From the NCBI GenBank assembly GCA_900556295.1, contig USOK01000006.1:1-18045 (forward strand): 18,045 bases of DNA. Direction: 5' to 3'. Each line of letters starts with the position of its first letter. Positions within the stretch are counted from its first letter, which is position 1. Below, one piece after another: positions 1 to 6,431 of this stretch. Source of the DNA: an uncultured bacterium (GTDB lineage: Bacteria > Cyanobacteriota > Vampirovibrionia > Gastranaerophilales > Gastranaerophilaceae). Under the pieces are notes generated by a model. It was not told where the DNA came from. It ran no database searches and saw only the letters and a program-made list of their open reading frames with translations. The position numbers and the translations under genes were made by a program.

Positions 1-78
1 ATTAGGTTGATTTAATTGGACTTAATCCGTGAAATCCGCTCTATAATATGCTTATATTGAAAATTTTTTGAAAAACAC

Positions 79-106
79 TTGCCAAATTTCAATAAAATGC
101 TATAAT
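79..106 (+). promoter_or_regulatory. Promoter of the HU gene
   Basis: TTGCCA (79-84), a 16-nt spacer and a perfect TATAAT (101-106) predict a start near 112-113 and a ~70-nt leader. Within the leader, GCATGC (around 127-132) can pair with GTATGC (around 158-163) just before the AAGGAGG ribosome-binding site. A second TATAAT lies at 42-47 but has no well-spaced -35 box. Confidence 0.6.
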
Positions 107-184
107 AAGTTTTGTCGAGACATAAGCATGCGGAAGAGAGAATGGTTTCTATTACTGTATGCATAAGGAAAAAGGAGGTTCATA

Positions 185-457
185 ATGAACAAAGAAGAAT
201 TGGTAAAAGAAGTATCTAAAAAAGCTAAAGTTTCTCAAAAAGCTACTGCTGACATTATTGCAGCTGCATTAGAAACAATTGAAAAAACAGTTTCAAAAGG
301 TAAAAAAGTAACTCTAGTTGGTTTTGGTACATTCGAACCACGTAAAAGAGCTGCTAGAACAGGTAGAAACCCTCAAACAGGTGCTCCTTTGAAAATTGCT
401 GCTAAAACAGTTCCTGCTTTCTCAGCTGGTAAAAAATTCAAAGAACTTGTAAAATAG
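185..457 (+). CDS. hup: HU-family DNA-binding protein
   Basis: A 90-residue histone-like HU protein, the usual family length. It forms dimers that bend and compact DNA without strong sequence specificity. The N-terminal half is the helical dimerisation body. The signature GFGTFEPRKRAARTGRNP begins at residue 46. The RNPQTG tip of the DNA-binding arm is at 61-66, with the intercalating proline at 63. The C-terminus is lysine-rich (KKFKELVK). The start is fixed by AAAGGAGG about 6-8 nt upstream. It is a single-gene unit with its own promoter and a strong terminator, as expected for an abundant nucleoid protein. Identification as the HU/IHF family is firm. It most resembles HU rather than IHF, because no alpha/beta partner is nearby. 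Confidence 0.96.
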   Translation: MNKEELVKEVSKKAKVSQKATADIIAAALETIEKTVSKGKKVTLVGFGTFEPRKRAARTGRNPQTGAPLKIAAKTVPAFSAGKKFKELVK

Positions 458-478
458 TTTTGTAAGATATAAACAAAG

Positions 479-508
479 GGTCGGTGCATTATTGTACCGA
501 CCTTTTTT
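479..508 (+). terminator. Rho-independent terminator after HU
   Basis: A perfect 7-bp stem GGTCGGT (479-485) / ACCGACC (496-502) is followed by TTTTTTG, 22 nt after the HU stop codon. Confidence 0.9.
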
Positions 509-525
509 GTTTTTATTTTTTTATT

Positions 526-723
526 TTAGGGTTTGATGTAAGTTTGGATATTTTCAATAGGGATAAGTTTATCAACAGATACTCCAAGAGCAATTGCCAA
601 GTTTACGATAACCACTAATGATGGACTATATTTTTCTTTTTCTATTCTGGCAAGGTATTCTGTTGTGATGCCAGCCATTTCTGCAAGTTCCTCTTGTGAA
701 TATTGTTTTCGAGCGCGTTCTGC
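526..723 (-). pseudogene. Remnant of an Xre/Cro-type HTH regulator
   Basis: Read on the minus strand, an open frame without a usable start encodes 65 residues. It contains a clear HTH_3 fold: YSQEELAEMAGITTEYLARIE is the recognition region, followed by NLAIALGVSVDKLI. In the same frame an in-frame TAA lies directly upstream of the first codon at 723, and another follows nine codons further upstream. The usual 8-12 N-terminal residues (first helix) with a start codon are therefore missing. The only internal ATG (676-678) would drop half of the HTH, and no Shine-Dalgarno precedes it. I read this as a regulator that lost its 5' end by frameshift or deletion. A sequencing error at one site would be the alternative. 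The intact family member at 6763-6972 is a different Xre protein. Confidence 0.65.
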
Positions 724-827
724 TTATTCACTTTTATAAGACCTTGTGTCTTAGGTAATTAATATCTTTCTTTTTGCTTCTACGCATCTAATCTTCTCTA
801 ATGATACTCTAAAATTTCTCTTGTTCG

Positions 828-836
828 TGTTAGAAT
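828..836 (+). promoter_or_regulatory. Extended -10 promoter of the dehydrogenase gene
   Basis: TG-T-TAGAAT is an extended -10 box without a convincing -35. It predicts a start near 843 and a ~15-nt leader carrying AAGGAGAG (about 846-853) before the ATG at 858. Confidence 0.45.
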
Positions 837-857
837 AAAATCACAAAGGAGAGAGAT

Positions 858-1829
858 ATGAAAGCGATTGTATTTGATAAAGAATTAAAACTTGTAAATG
901 ATTATAAAAAACCAGTGCCACAAAAAGGAGAAGCACTTGTTAGAGTTACTTTAGCTGGCATTTGTAATACAGATTTTGAGATTACTAAAGGTTATATGGG
1001 CTATAAAGGTGTTTTAGGACATGAAGCTGTTGGTGTTGTTGAGGAAATTAATGACGAAGATCAATCATTACTAGGCAAAAGAGTTGTTGCTGAAATCAGT
1101 TATGGATGCAAAAAACCGGATTGCCCTTATTGTGCCGAAAAACTTTATCGTCATTGCCCTGATAGACATACATTAGGAATTTGGAGAAAAGATGGTGTTT
1201 TTGCAGAGTATTTTACTATGCCTTTGGAAACGCTTTTTGAAGTTCCTGAAAATGTGCCTGATGAACAGGCAGTATTTGTAGAACCTTTGGCGGCAGCATG
1301 TGAAATTACTGAACAGTTACATATTAAACCGTTTGAGAAAGTAATTGTCTTAGGTGATGGTAAGCTTGGACTTATTACTGCTTTAGAATTGAATAGCCAA
1401 AATATTGATGTGACTCTTGTTGGGAAGCACCAAAATAAATTGGATATTGCAAAAGCTCAAGGGGTGAAGACAAAACTTTTGAGTGATTTAAAGGTAGAGA
1501 AAATTTATAATGTGGTTGTTGAGGCTACAGGCTCAATTTCCGGTTTTGAAACAGCTTTGGCGTTGACAAAACCTCGTGGAGTGTTGGTCTTAAAAAGTAC
1601 AATTGCTGCTTCAAAAGAATTCAATTTAGCTCCTATCGTAATTGATGAAATTACGGTTTTGGGCTCAAGATGCGGACAATTTCCACCTGCATTGAGACTT
1701 TTACAGTCAGAAAGAATTGATTTTAAACCGTTGATTTCTGCAAAATATAAGGCAGATGATGCAATTGAAGCTTTTGAAAAAAATAAGGAAAAAGACGTAT
1801 TAAAAGTTCTAATTGAATTTGATAAATAA
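858..1829 (+). CDS. Zinc-dependent medium-chain alcohol dehydrogenase
   Basis: A 323-residue member of the medium-chain dehydrogenase/reductase superfamily, expected to oxidise or reduce an alcohol or polyol with NAD(P)(H) in the cytoplasm. Catalytic-zinc ligands are recognisable: Cys36 in AGICNTD, the GHE motif at 54-56 and Glu142 in VEPLA. Four cysteines at 84, 89, 92 and 100 form the structural-zinc lobe. The Rossmann loop is VLGDGKLGL (164-172), a slight variant of GxGxxG. The length is a little under the family's usual 340-350 residues. AAGGAGAG a few bases upstream supports the start. The substrate cannot be read from sequence; the family includes threonine, sorbitol and inosamine dehydrogenases. 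The permease gene begins 24 nt downstream, so the two may be co-transcribed, with no obvious functional link. Confidence 0.9.
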   Translation: MKAIVFDKELKLVNDYKKPVPQKGEALVRVTLAGICNTDFEITKGYMGYKGVLGHEAVGVVEEINDEDQSLLGKRVVAEISYGCKKPDCPYCAEKLYRHCPDRHTLGIWRKDGVFAEYFTMPLETLFEVPENVPDEQAVFVEPLAAACEITEQLHIKPFEKVIVLGDGKLGLITALELNSQNIDVTLVGKHQNKLDIAKAQGVKTKLLSDLKVEKIYNVVVEATGSISGFETALALTKPRGVLVLKSTIAASKEFNLAPIVIDEITVLGSRCGQFPPALRLLQSERIDFKPLISAKYKADDAIEAFEKNKEKDVLKVLIEFDK

Positions 1830-1853
1830 AATTATTTTAGGTAACATAAAATT

Positions 1854-2990
1854 ATGGCAGACACAATTATAAAAGAAGAAAAACCTTTTTCTGGCGCAAT
1901 GACCCAGCTTGATAAATACATCTTAAGGCAGATTATTGAGATGTTTATTATGGGGGTTTGTGTATTTACGTCTATTATTTTTGCGTCTGATACGTTTATT
2001 ACTCTTATCAAACAGATTTCATTGTTTGGAATACCTTTCAATGTAGCTTTAATGATGATTATTTTGAACTTGCCTCAAGTTATTGTGATGACAATTCCAA
2101 TGGGAGTTTTGTTAGCAACAGTAATGACATTGAATGGTTTGAGTTTGAAGTCTGAAATTACTGTAATGAGGGCTTGTGGAATTGGGTTGAACAGAATTGC
2201 TAAGCCGATATTTATTTTTGCCTTGATAATGTCTGTTTGTTCATTTGTTATAAATGAAAGTATTGTTCCGGTTATGACAAAGCAGTCAAAAGACCTTGCG
2301 TTATGGTCGCTTGGACAAAAAAATATTCCTGAGGGGAAACAGAATTTTGTGTTTAAAGAATTGAATGACGGCGGGAGTATTAAGCGTCTTTTCTATGTTG
2401 GGTATTGCGAAAACAAAACTCTTCATAATATAACAGTTTTGGATTCGTCTAAAGAGGGAACAATTCAAGTCCTTCAAGCTGATGAAGGGAAAACATCTCC
2501 GGAAGGTTGGGAATTTGAAAAAGGTGCAGTTTATACTGTCGGAGATGATGGAAATATCCTAAACACAACACTTTTTGACAAGTCTATTGTAAAATTTGGG
2601 CTTGATATGTCTAAAGAATTAAATAAAAATGTTGCAAAAGAAATGAATTTTACAAAATTAATCAATTATATTCGAACAAATCATATTGATGAAAAAGAAA
2701 GAAATTCAATCCACATTGAACTTTATGACAAATTGGCGTTACCTTTGACAACGATTGCGCTTGTGTTAATCGGTGTACCTTTGGCAATTACTCCTCCGAG
2801 AGTGCGTTATAATAGAGGCTTTTTGTTCAGTATCTTAATCATTTTTGCATATTATTTGATAAGGGCATTGTCTATTTCGTTTGGGGAAGCCGGTACTTTA
2901 CAACCATTTTTGGCTGCTTGGATGCCAAATATTGTGCTTACAATAGTTGGTTCAATTTTATATTACAAAAAAGTTTACACAATAGAGTAA
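1854..2990 (+). CDS. LptF/LptG-family lipopolysaccharide export permease
   Basis: A 378-residue inner-membrane permease of the YjgP/YjgQ family. With an LptB ATPase it extracts lipopolysaccharide from the inner membrane and passes it to the periplasmic Lpt bridge. The expected topology is visible. Three N-terminal membrane segments lie at about 27-52, 62-93 and 117-140. A soluble beta-jellyroll-type domain covers about 145-285. Three C-terminal segments lie at about 290-308, 321-342 and 348-371. The cytoplasmic coupling motif SEITVMRACGIGL (100-112) matches the family's conserved element. Sequence alone does not say LptF or LptG. Many cyanobacteria-like lineages have a single such gene, and only one is seen here. 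It implies an outer membrane. No strong ribosome-binding site precedes the ATG (weak AGG only). Confidence 0.9.
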   Translation: MADTIIKEEKPFSGAMTQLDKYILRQIIEMFIMGVCVFTSIIFASDTFITLIKQISLFGIPFNVALMMIILNLPQVIVMTIPMGVLLATVMTLNGLSLKSEITVMRACGIGLNRIAKPIFIFALIMSVCSFVINESIVPVMTKQSKDLALWSLGQKNIPEGKQNFVFKELNDGGSIKRLFYVGYCENKTLHNITVLDSSKEGTIQVLQADEGKTSPEGWEFEKGAVYTVGDDGNILNTTLFDKSIVKFGLDMSKELNKNVAKEMNFTKLINYIRTNHIDEKERNSIHIELYDKLALPLTTIALVLIGVPLAITPPRVRYNRGFLFSILIIFAYYLIRALSISFGEAGTLQPFLAAWMPNIVLTIVGSILYYKKVYTIE

Positions 2991-3025
2991 CAAAAATAAA
3001 ATTTACGGGTTTTATAAAAACTGCA

Positions 3026-3604
3026 ATGAACAATAATTTATTCCAAAACAATTTCAAAAGACTGAATGATATTGACCAAAATATCTTGAATAATAATTCA
3101 TTCAAGGATTTGGATGATAAGACGTTGAAATTAGAATGTTTAATTGCAGAAAAAGAAGAGGCGTTGGACGCTTTAAACAGTAAGATTAAAGGTGCAGAGC
3201 TTTTGGGAAAACTTTTGGATGTAATGGATTTGAAAATCCAAGCTAAACAGCTGGAAAATGAAATTACAGAGTTAAAAGACCAGTATTCAAAAAGAGGCTT
3301 GGCGGAAAAACTAACAACGGTTATTACTCCGAAGAAACCTCGACCAAAACTATCTCCAATTGCGAGATTAGCTAGATTTGTGTCAAGAAGAATTGTTGCT
3401 AAAATGTCTAAAAAGGTTCAATCGATTTTTGATATGAGCGATTCATTGGAGACATTGACGAGTATTAATGCCAATGTAGATGAGCTTATTGCGATGAAGG
3501 TTCCTTATGGCGAAACAAAAGCAAATTATGAAAAATTGACAAATTACCTATATAGAGCAAACAAAATCCGTTCACAGATTAATAAAAAAATGCAAAAATT
3601 GTAA
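3026..3604 (+). CDS. Hypothetical coiled-coil protein, basic middle
   Basis: I do not recognise this gene. From the ATG at 3026 it encodes 191 residues. Roughly 30-100 is heptad-like and charged (leucine/isoleucine with E/K), a likely coiled coil. A strongly basic proline-containing stretch follows (ITPKKPRPKLSP, then RLARFVSRRIVAKMSKKVQ), and then a second helical region to the C-terminus. No signal peptide or membrane span is seen. The frame stays open upstream to an ATG at 2918, but that part overlaps the permease gene and looks like its shadow, so I prefer 3026, 35 nt after the permease stop. The ribosome-binding site is weak. Position suggests co-transcription with the permease. Nucleic-acid or membrane-surface binding by the basic patch is only a guess. 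Confidence 0.7.
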   Translation: MNNNLFQNNFKRLNDIDQNILNNNSFKDLDDKTLKLECLIAEKEEALDALNSKIKGAELLGKLLDVMDLKIQAKQLENEITELKDQYSKRGLAEKLTTVITPKKPRPKLSPIARLARFVSRRIVAKMSKKVQSIFDMSDSLETLTSINANVDELIAMKVPYGETKANYEKLTNYLYRANKIRSQINKKMQKL

Positions 3605-3686
3605 TAAGAGTGAGAAGTTAAAAGACCATATCGTTAGTGAGTTGTGAATGGAGAGTAGTGAGTAGACCATTTCAGAAAGAAAGTAG

Positions 3687-3808
3687 GTCGGAATTGCGAA
3701 ATTACGGACGAGTGTCTAACTCGGGGAGCGAGGAACGAAATTCATATCTGCGGTAGCAATATGAATGGCAGTCCCGAGCGAGAAGTAATTTTAAGACGCT
3801 ATTCCGAC
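3687..3808. repeat. Long nested fold-back element
   Basis: About 122 bp in a gene-free stretch folds into one arm by four nested perfect or near-perfect helices: 3687-3698 with 3797-3808 (12 bp, one mismatch); AAATTAC 3699-3705 with 3785-3791; CTCGGG 3720-3725 with 3773-3778; and ATTCATAT 3740-3747 with 3759-3766, closing an 11-nt loop. The segment is visibly richer in GC than its surroundings. The motif GAGCGAG occurs twice inside. There is no ORF and no clear promoter. It could be a structured non-coding RNA or a palindromic miniature element. Confidence 0.6.
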
Positions 3809-4042
3809 AATGATACTTATAAATTTAGCGGTATACACTGCAGTTGTTTCGGTAGGTTGGGGGGGCTACTCCAACAACATTGCTTCAACTTCAATCAATA
3901 TTGATAGATTCTAAATAAGACGAAAATCTACGCTGAATGTTAGATTTTCTGTCTTTTCAGAATGACAAGAATTATTACTGCTAATGTATTGTTATTCTTC
4001 GCAATTCTGGCAATGAAACTAAACTAAAAAATTTTAAAAATA
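3809..4042. other. Gene-free stretch with a hairpin
   Basis: No coding region is supported here. A run of seven G (about 3859-3865) sits in a short hairpin closed by GTTGG/CCAAC. A perfect palindrome ATCAATATTGAT lies at 3894-3905. A 13-bp stem with one bulge (3918-3930 / 3941-3954) is followed by only a few T residues, so it is a weak terminator at best. Confidence 0.4.
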
Positions 4043-4071
4043 TTGCATTAATTTTAATATTATACTATAAT
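4043..4071 (+). promoter_or_regulatory. Sense promoter of element copy 1
   Basis: TTGCAT (4043-4048), 17 nt, perfect TATAAT (4066-4071), then 6 nt to GTAGGG. The predicted +1 is G4078, the first base of the terminal repeat. The same -10/6-nt/GTAGGG geometry is present in copy 2. Confidence 0.7.
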
Positions 4072-4144
4072 TGTATTGTAGGGCGCACATACTAACTCCG
4101 TTACACACGATTTACGTAGAAATTGAACGGAAGGAGGTATAGCT

Positions 4145-4219
4145 ATGATTGACAAAATAATAATGCTACTAATAGCATTTGATATACTGTTAGTAGCATT
4201 AAATTTACTAAAATCGTAG
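4145..4219 (+). CDS. 24-aa hydrophobic peptide, putative type I toxin
   Basis: This 24-residue ORF starts MIDKIIMLL and ends ALNLLKS. Two charged residues at the start and a lysine near the end bracket one hydrophobic helix long enough to span a membrane. AAGGAGGT lies 6 nt before the ATG, an unusually strong site for this window. The paralogue at 6304-6375 shares the first nine residues; the remaining differences are mostly hydrophobic-for-hydrophobic, with one in-frame codon deletion. That pattern argues for selection on protein. The stop codon TAG sits inside a GTAGGG motif. The form resembles membrane-acting peptides of type I toxin-antitoxin systems and holin-like toxins (Fst, TxpA, Ldr). 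I claim resemblance in architecture, not homology. It could instead be a small regulatory membrane protein. Confidence 0.65.
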   Translation: MIDKIIMLLIAFDILLVALNLLKS

Positions 4220-4273
4220 GGTGCGTAGCAAGCTCTTAACAAAGCGCTTAACACGTTAAGGGCTTTGCCCTAC
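4152..4273 (-). ncRNA. Putative antisense antitoxin RNA, copy 1
   Basis: The predicted start is the G opposite 4273 (5'-GTAGGGC), 6 nt after an AATAAT box. The RNA would run against the peptide mRNA through its 3' hairpin and most of the coding region. It would stop after the inverted repeat 4187-4201 / 4161-4175, which on this strand is followed by TTATTTTG, a terminator-like ending. Length ~122 nt. Its own 5' GTAGGG can pair with the CCCTAC complementary to 4216-4221, giving a 5' hairpin plus a terminator hairpin. The 3' end is inferred. Confidence 0.55.
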
Positions 4274-4279
4274 ACATAT

Positions 4280-4308
4280 ATTATTTACTATTTTTCAGAT
4301 TTTGTCAA
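4280..4308 (-). promoter_or_regulatory. Antisense promoter of element copy 1
   Basis: On the minus strand: perfect TTGACA (4308-4303), 17 nt, AATAAT (4285-4280), 6 nt, then GTAGGG starting at 4273. Copy 2 keeps both boxes, both spacings and the +1, although the spacer sequence has diverged. Confidence 0.75.
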
Positions 4309-4417
4309 GTGTTTGAGGGGTTTTAGTAGAGTTATATTGCAGGTTTGTTTCACTTTTATCTTTTTTATAGTACACTGTTACTTGTAAATGGTATTACTAA
4401 ATATAAGGAAGAAAAAT

Positions 4418-6100
4418 ATGGAAAAACTTTCACCGTTACAAATCGAAAGATTAAAGTATCAACCAAAACTTCCATCTAGCCTTGCAGAAGGTATTAACAG
4501 CTTGGAAATGGTTGAAGGTTCTGCAACTCAATCTGTTAGAGATCAAGAACAAATTCAAGAATTATTCAAAAACACTTACGGAAAACCTGTTGTAACATTT
4601 AAACACACAGCATCTTCTAATTCTTCAGAAGTTAGAAACGTTGGTGTAATCCTTTCAGGCGGACAAGCTCCTGGCGGACACAATGTAATTGCAGGTTTGT
4701 ATGATGCTTTGAAACAAGCTAATTCAGCTAACAAATTATACGGCTTCTTAGGTGGTCCATCAGGTATCATCGAAGGCAAATATGTTGAATTTGATGACAA
4801 ATTCATGGACGCTTACAGAAACACAGGTGGTTTCGACATCATCGGATCAGGCAGAACTAAGCTTGAAACAGAAGAACAATTCGAAAAATCACTTGCAGTA
4901 TGCAGAAAATTAAACATCTCTGCCGTTGTAATCATCGGTGGCGACGATTCAAACACTAACGCAGCACTTTTGGCTGAATGGTTTGTTAAAAATAACACAG
5001 GCATTCAAGTAATCGGTTGCCCTAAAACAATTGATGGCGACTTGAAAAACGACCAAATCGAAATTTCATTCGGTTTCGACACAGCTACAAAAACTTATGC
5101 TGAACTTATCGGAAACATTGAACGTGACGCAAACTCAGCTAAAAAATATTGGCACTTTGTAAAAATCATGGGTAGAAGTGCTTCTCACGTAGCTTTGGAA
5201 GCTGCTTTACAAACTCAACCAAACATCACTTTGATTTCAGAAGAAGTTGAAGAAAAGAAAATGTCTTTGGAAAGCATTATCAACTACATGTGCGACATCA
5301 TCGTAAGACGTGCTAACATGGGTAAAAACTTTGGTATTGCAGTAATTCCGGAAGGTTTAATCGAATTCATTCCTGAAATGAAATCAATGATTTCAAACTT
5401 GAACGATATTATGGCAGCTTTAGAAAACGATTCAGAATTCGTAAACGCAACTACAATTCGTGACAAATTCGACATCGTTGAAAACAGACTTGAAGCTAAT
5501 AACGCAAAAGTATACGCATCACTTCCTGTTTTGATTAAAGGTCAATTGCTTGCAGACCGTGACCCTCACGGAAACGTTCAAGTTTCTAAAATCGAAACTG
5601 AAAAACTTTTAATCGAAATGATTTCAACAAGACTAGACGAATTGAAATCACAAGGTGAATTTATCGGCAAATTCAATGCACAATCACACTTCTTCGGTTA
5701 TGAAGGAAGATGCGCATTCCCATCAAACTTTGATGCTGATTACTGCTATTCACTAGGTTTCAACGCTTTTGCTCTAATCAACTTCGGTTTGACAGGCTAT
5801 TTGTCATCAGTTAGAAATTTGACAGCTCCTGCTTCTGAATGGATTGCTGGCGGAATTCCTCTAACAATGATGATGAACATGGAAAAACGTCACGGCGAAA
5901 TGAAACCGGTTATCCAAAAAGCATTGGTAAAACTTGATGGACCTGTTTTCAAACAATTGGAAGAAAACAGAGAAGACTGGGCGCTAAACGACAGATACTT
6001 ATTCCCAGGCGCAATCCAATACTTTGGACCATCTTGCGTATGCGACGTAACAACTTGCACACTTCAATTGGAAAGAGCAAAACAATTAGTTAATGCGTAA
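4418..6100 (+). CDS. pfp: Pyrophosphate-dependent 6-phosphofructokinase (long form)
   Basis: A 560-residue diphosphate--fructose-6-phosphate 1-phosphotransferase of the long (~550 aa) class. It reversibly phosphorylates fructose 6-phosphate with PPi in glycolysis. The phosphofructokinase fold shows GVILSGGQAPGGHN near the N-terminus. GGDDSN (174-179) carries the second Asp that marks PPi rather than ATP use. PKTIDGDLK (202-210) holds the catalytic Asp, and MGRSASHVALE (251-261) is the substrate-binding motif. The frame opens at an ATG at 4388, but AAGGAAG lies just before the ATG at 4418, and MEKLSPLQIERLKYQPKLP is the usual family beginning, so I use 4418. Codon choice is strikingly different from the neighbours (many TTC, AAC, GAC, ATC), as in a highly expressed gene. 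A terminator follows. The two small-peptide elements flank it. Confidence 0.95.
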   Translation: MEKLSPLQIERLKYQPKLPSSLAEGINSLEMVEGSATQSVRDQEQIQELFKNTYGKPVVTFKHTASSNSSEVRNVGVILSGGQAPGGHNVIAGLYDALKQANSANKLYGFLGGPSGIIEGKYVEFDDKFMDAYRNTGGFDIIGSGRTKLETEEQFEKSLAVCRKLNISAVVIIGGDDSNTNAALLAEWFVKNNTGIQVIGCPKTIDGDLKNDQIEISFGFDTATKTYAELIGNIERDANSAKKYWHFVKIMGRSASHVALEAALQTQPNITLISEEVEEKKMSLESIINYMCDIIVRRANMGKNFGIAVIPEGLIEFIPEMKSMISNLNDIMAALENDSEFVNATTIRDKFDIVENRLEANNAKVYASLPVLIKGQLLADRDPHGNVQVSKIETEKLLIEMISTRLDELKSQGEFIGKFNAQSHFFGYEGRCAFPSNFDADYCYSLGFNAFALINFGLTGYLSSVRNLTAPASEWIAGGIPLTMMMNMEKRHGEMKPVIQKALVKLDGPVFKQLEENREDWALNDRYLFPGAIQYFGPSCVCDVTTCTLQLERAKQLVNA

Positions 6101-6125
6101 GCGCAAAGATTAATAAGTAACAAAA

Positions 6126-6156
6126 AGCGGATTGAATATTTCAGTCTGCTTTTTTG
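6126..6156 (+). terminator. Terminator after the phosphofructokinase gene
   Basis: An 11-bp stem with two G-T pairs (6126-6136 / 6140-6150), a 3-nt loop and a run of six T, 25 nt after the stop codon. Confidence 0.85.
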
Positions 6157-6196
6157 TTGCTTGAAAAATTTAAAATTTTCTAGAAGATTAATAATA

Positions 6197-6224
6197 TTTA
6201 CAAAAAATGAAGTTGTTATATAAT
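6197..6224 (+). promoter_or_regulatory. Sense promoter of element copy 2
   Basis: TTTACA (6197-6202), 16 nt, TATAAT (6219-6224), then 6 nt to GTAGGG. The predicted +1 is G6231. Confidence 0.7.
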
Positions 6225-6303
6225 ATTAATGTAGGGTTCGGCACACCGCCACCACGTCACACACAATTTTCGAAGAAATTGGACGAAAGGAGGGCTGAAA
6301 ACT

Positions 6304-6375
6304 ATGATTGACAAAATAATAATGCTATTACTGGCATTTGCAATCGCAGTAATAGCATTAAAACTTCAATCGTAG
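6304..6375 (+). CDS. 23-aa hydrophobic peptide, putative type I toxin
   Basis: Paralogue of the 24-aa peptide at 4145. It starts MIDKIIMLLL and ends ALKLQS: one hydrophobic helix with an acidic-basic N-terminus and a short polar tail. AAAGGAGGG precedes the ATG by 9 nt. Relative to copy 1 it has one fewer leucine codon (a clean 3-nt deletion) and synonymous or conservative changes through the helix (V/I, L/V, I/L), plus D13 to A and L15 to A. The stop TAG again lies inside GTAGGG. The core (MLLLAFAIAVIAL) looks like the helix of holin-like type I toxins, but this is shape similarity only. Confidence 0.65.
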   Translation: MIDKIIMLLLAFAIAVIALKLQS

Positions 6376-6425
6376 GGTGCGAAGCAGAGTCTTTAGTTCG
6401 CTTAAGTTAAAGGCTCTCGCCCTAC
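6311..6425 (-). ncRNA. Putative antisense antitoxin RNA, copy 2
   Basis: Predicted 5' end GTAGGGC at 6425, ~115 nt, complementary to the 3' hairpin and most of the peptide ORF. It would end after the 14-bp perfect inverted repeat followed by TTATTTTG on this strand. Same layout as copy 1. The 3' end is inferred. Confidence 0.55.
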
Positions 6426-6431
6426 ACTTAT

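Larger units (their letters stand above)
4043..4308 (+). repeat. Two-strand small-peptide/antisense RNA element, copy 1
   Basis: First of two related elements; the partner is 6197-6460. The transcribed core is 4078-4273, bounded by GTAGGGC and its complement GCCCTAC. From 5' to 3' it holds a leader hairpin (CCGTT 4098-4102 / AACGG 4126-4130 outside CGATTT 4108-4113 / AAATTG 4120-4125) and AAGGAGGT (4131-4138). Next come the peptide ORF (4145-4219) with an internal 15-bp stem (4161-4175 / 4187-4201), and a 3' hairpin (GTAGGG 4216-4221 with CCCTAC 4268-4273, and 4231-4240 with 4255-4264). An antisense promoter lies at 4280-4308. No target-site duplication or transposase is visible. Confidence 0.75.

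Noticed and set aside
2918..3025. Upstream extension of the coiled-coil gene to 2918
   Set aside because: The extra 36 codons overlap the end of the permease in another frame and show no independent constraint or ribosome-binding site.
3605..3686. GTGAGT/GAGTAG-rich stretch as a direct-repeat array or CRISPR
   Set aside because: Units are too short and irregular, with no spacers and no cas genes.
4060..4254. Minus-strand 64-codon frame through element copy 1
   Set aside because: It lies across the structured element, has no ribosome-binding site, and copy 2 does not preserve an equivalent frame. The antisense strand is better explained as RNA.
4078..4273. Miniature inverted-repeat transposon reading of the elements
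   Set aside because: GTAGGGC/GCCCTAC ends look like terminal repeats, but no target-site duplication is visible in either copy, and promoters on both strands, a ribosome-binding site and a conserved ORF need another explanation. Mobility is not excluded.
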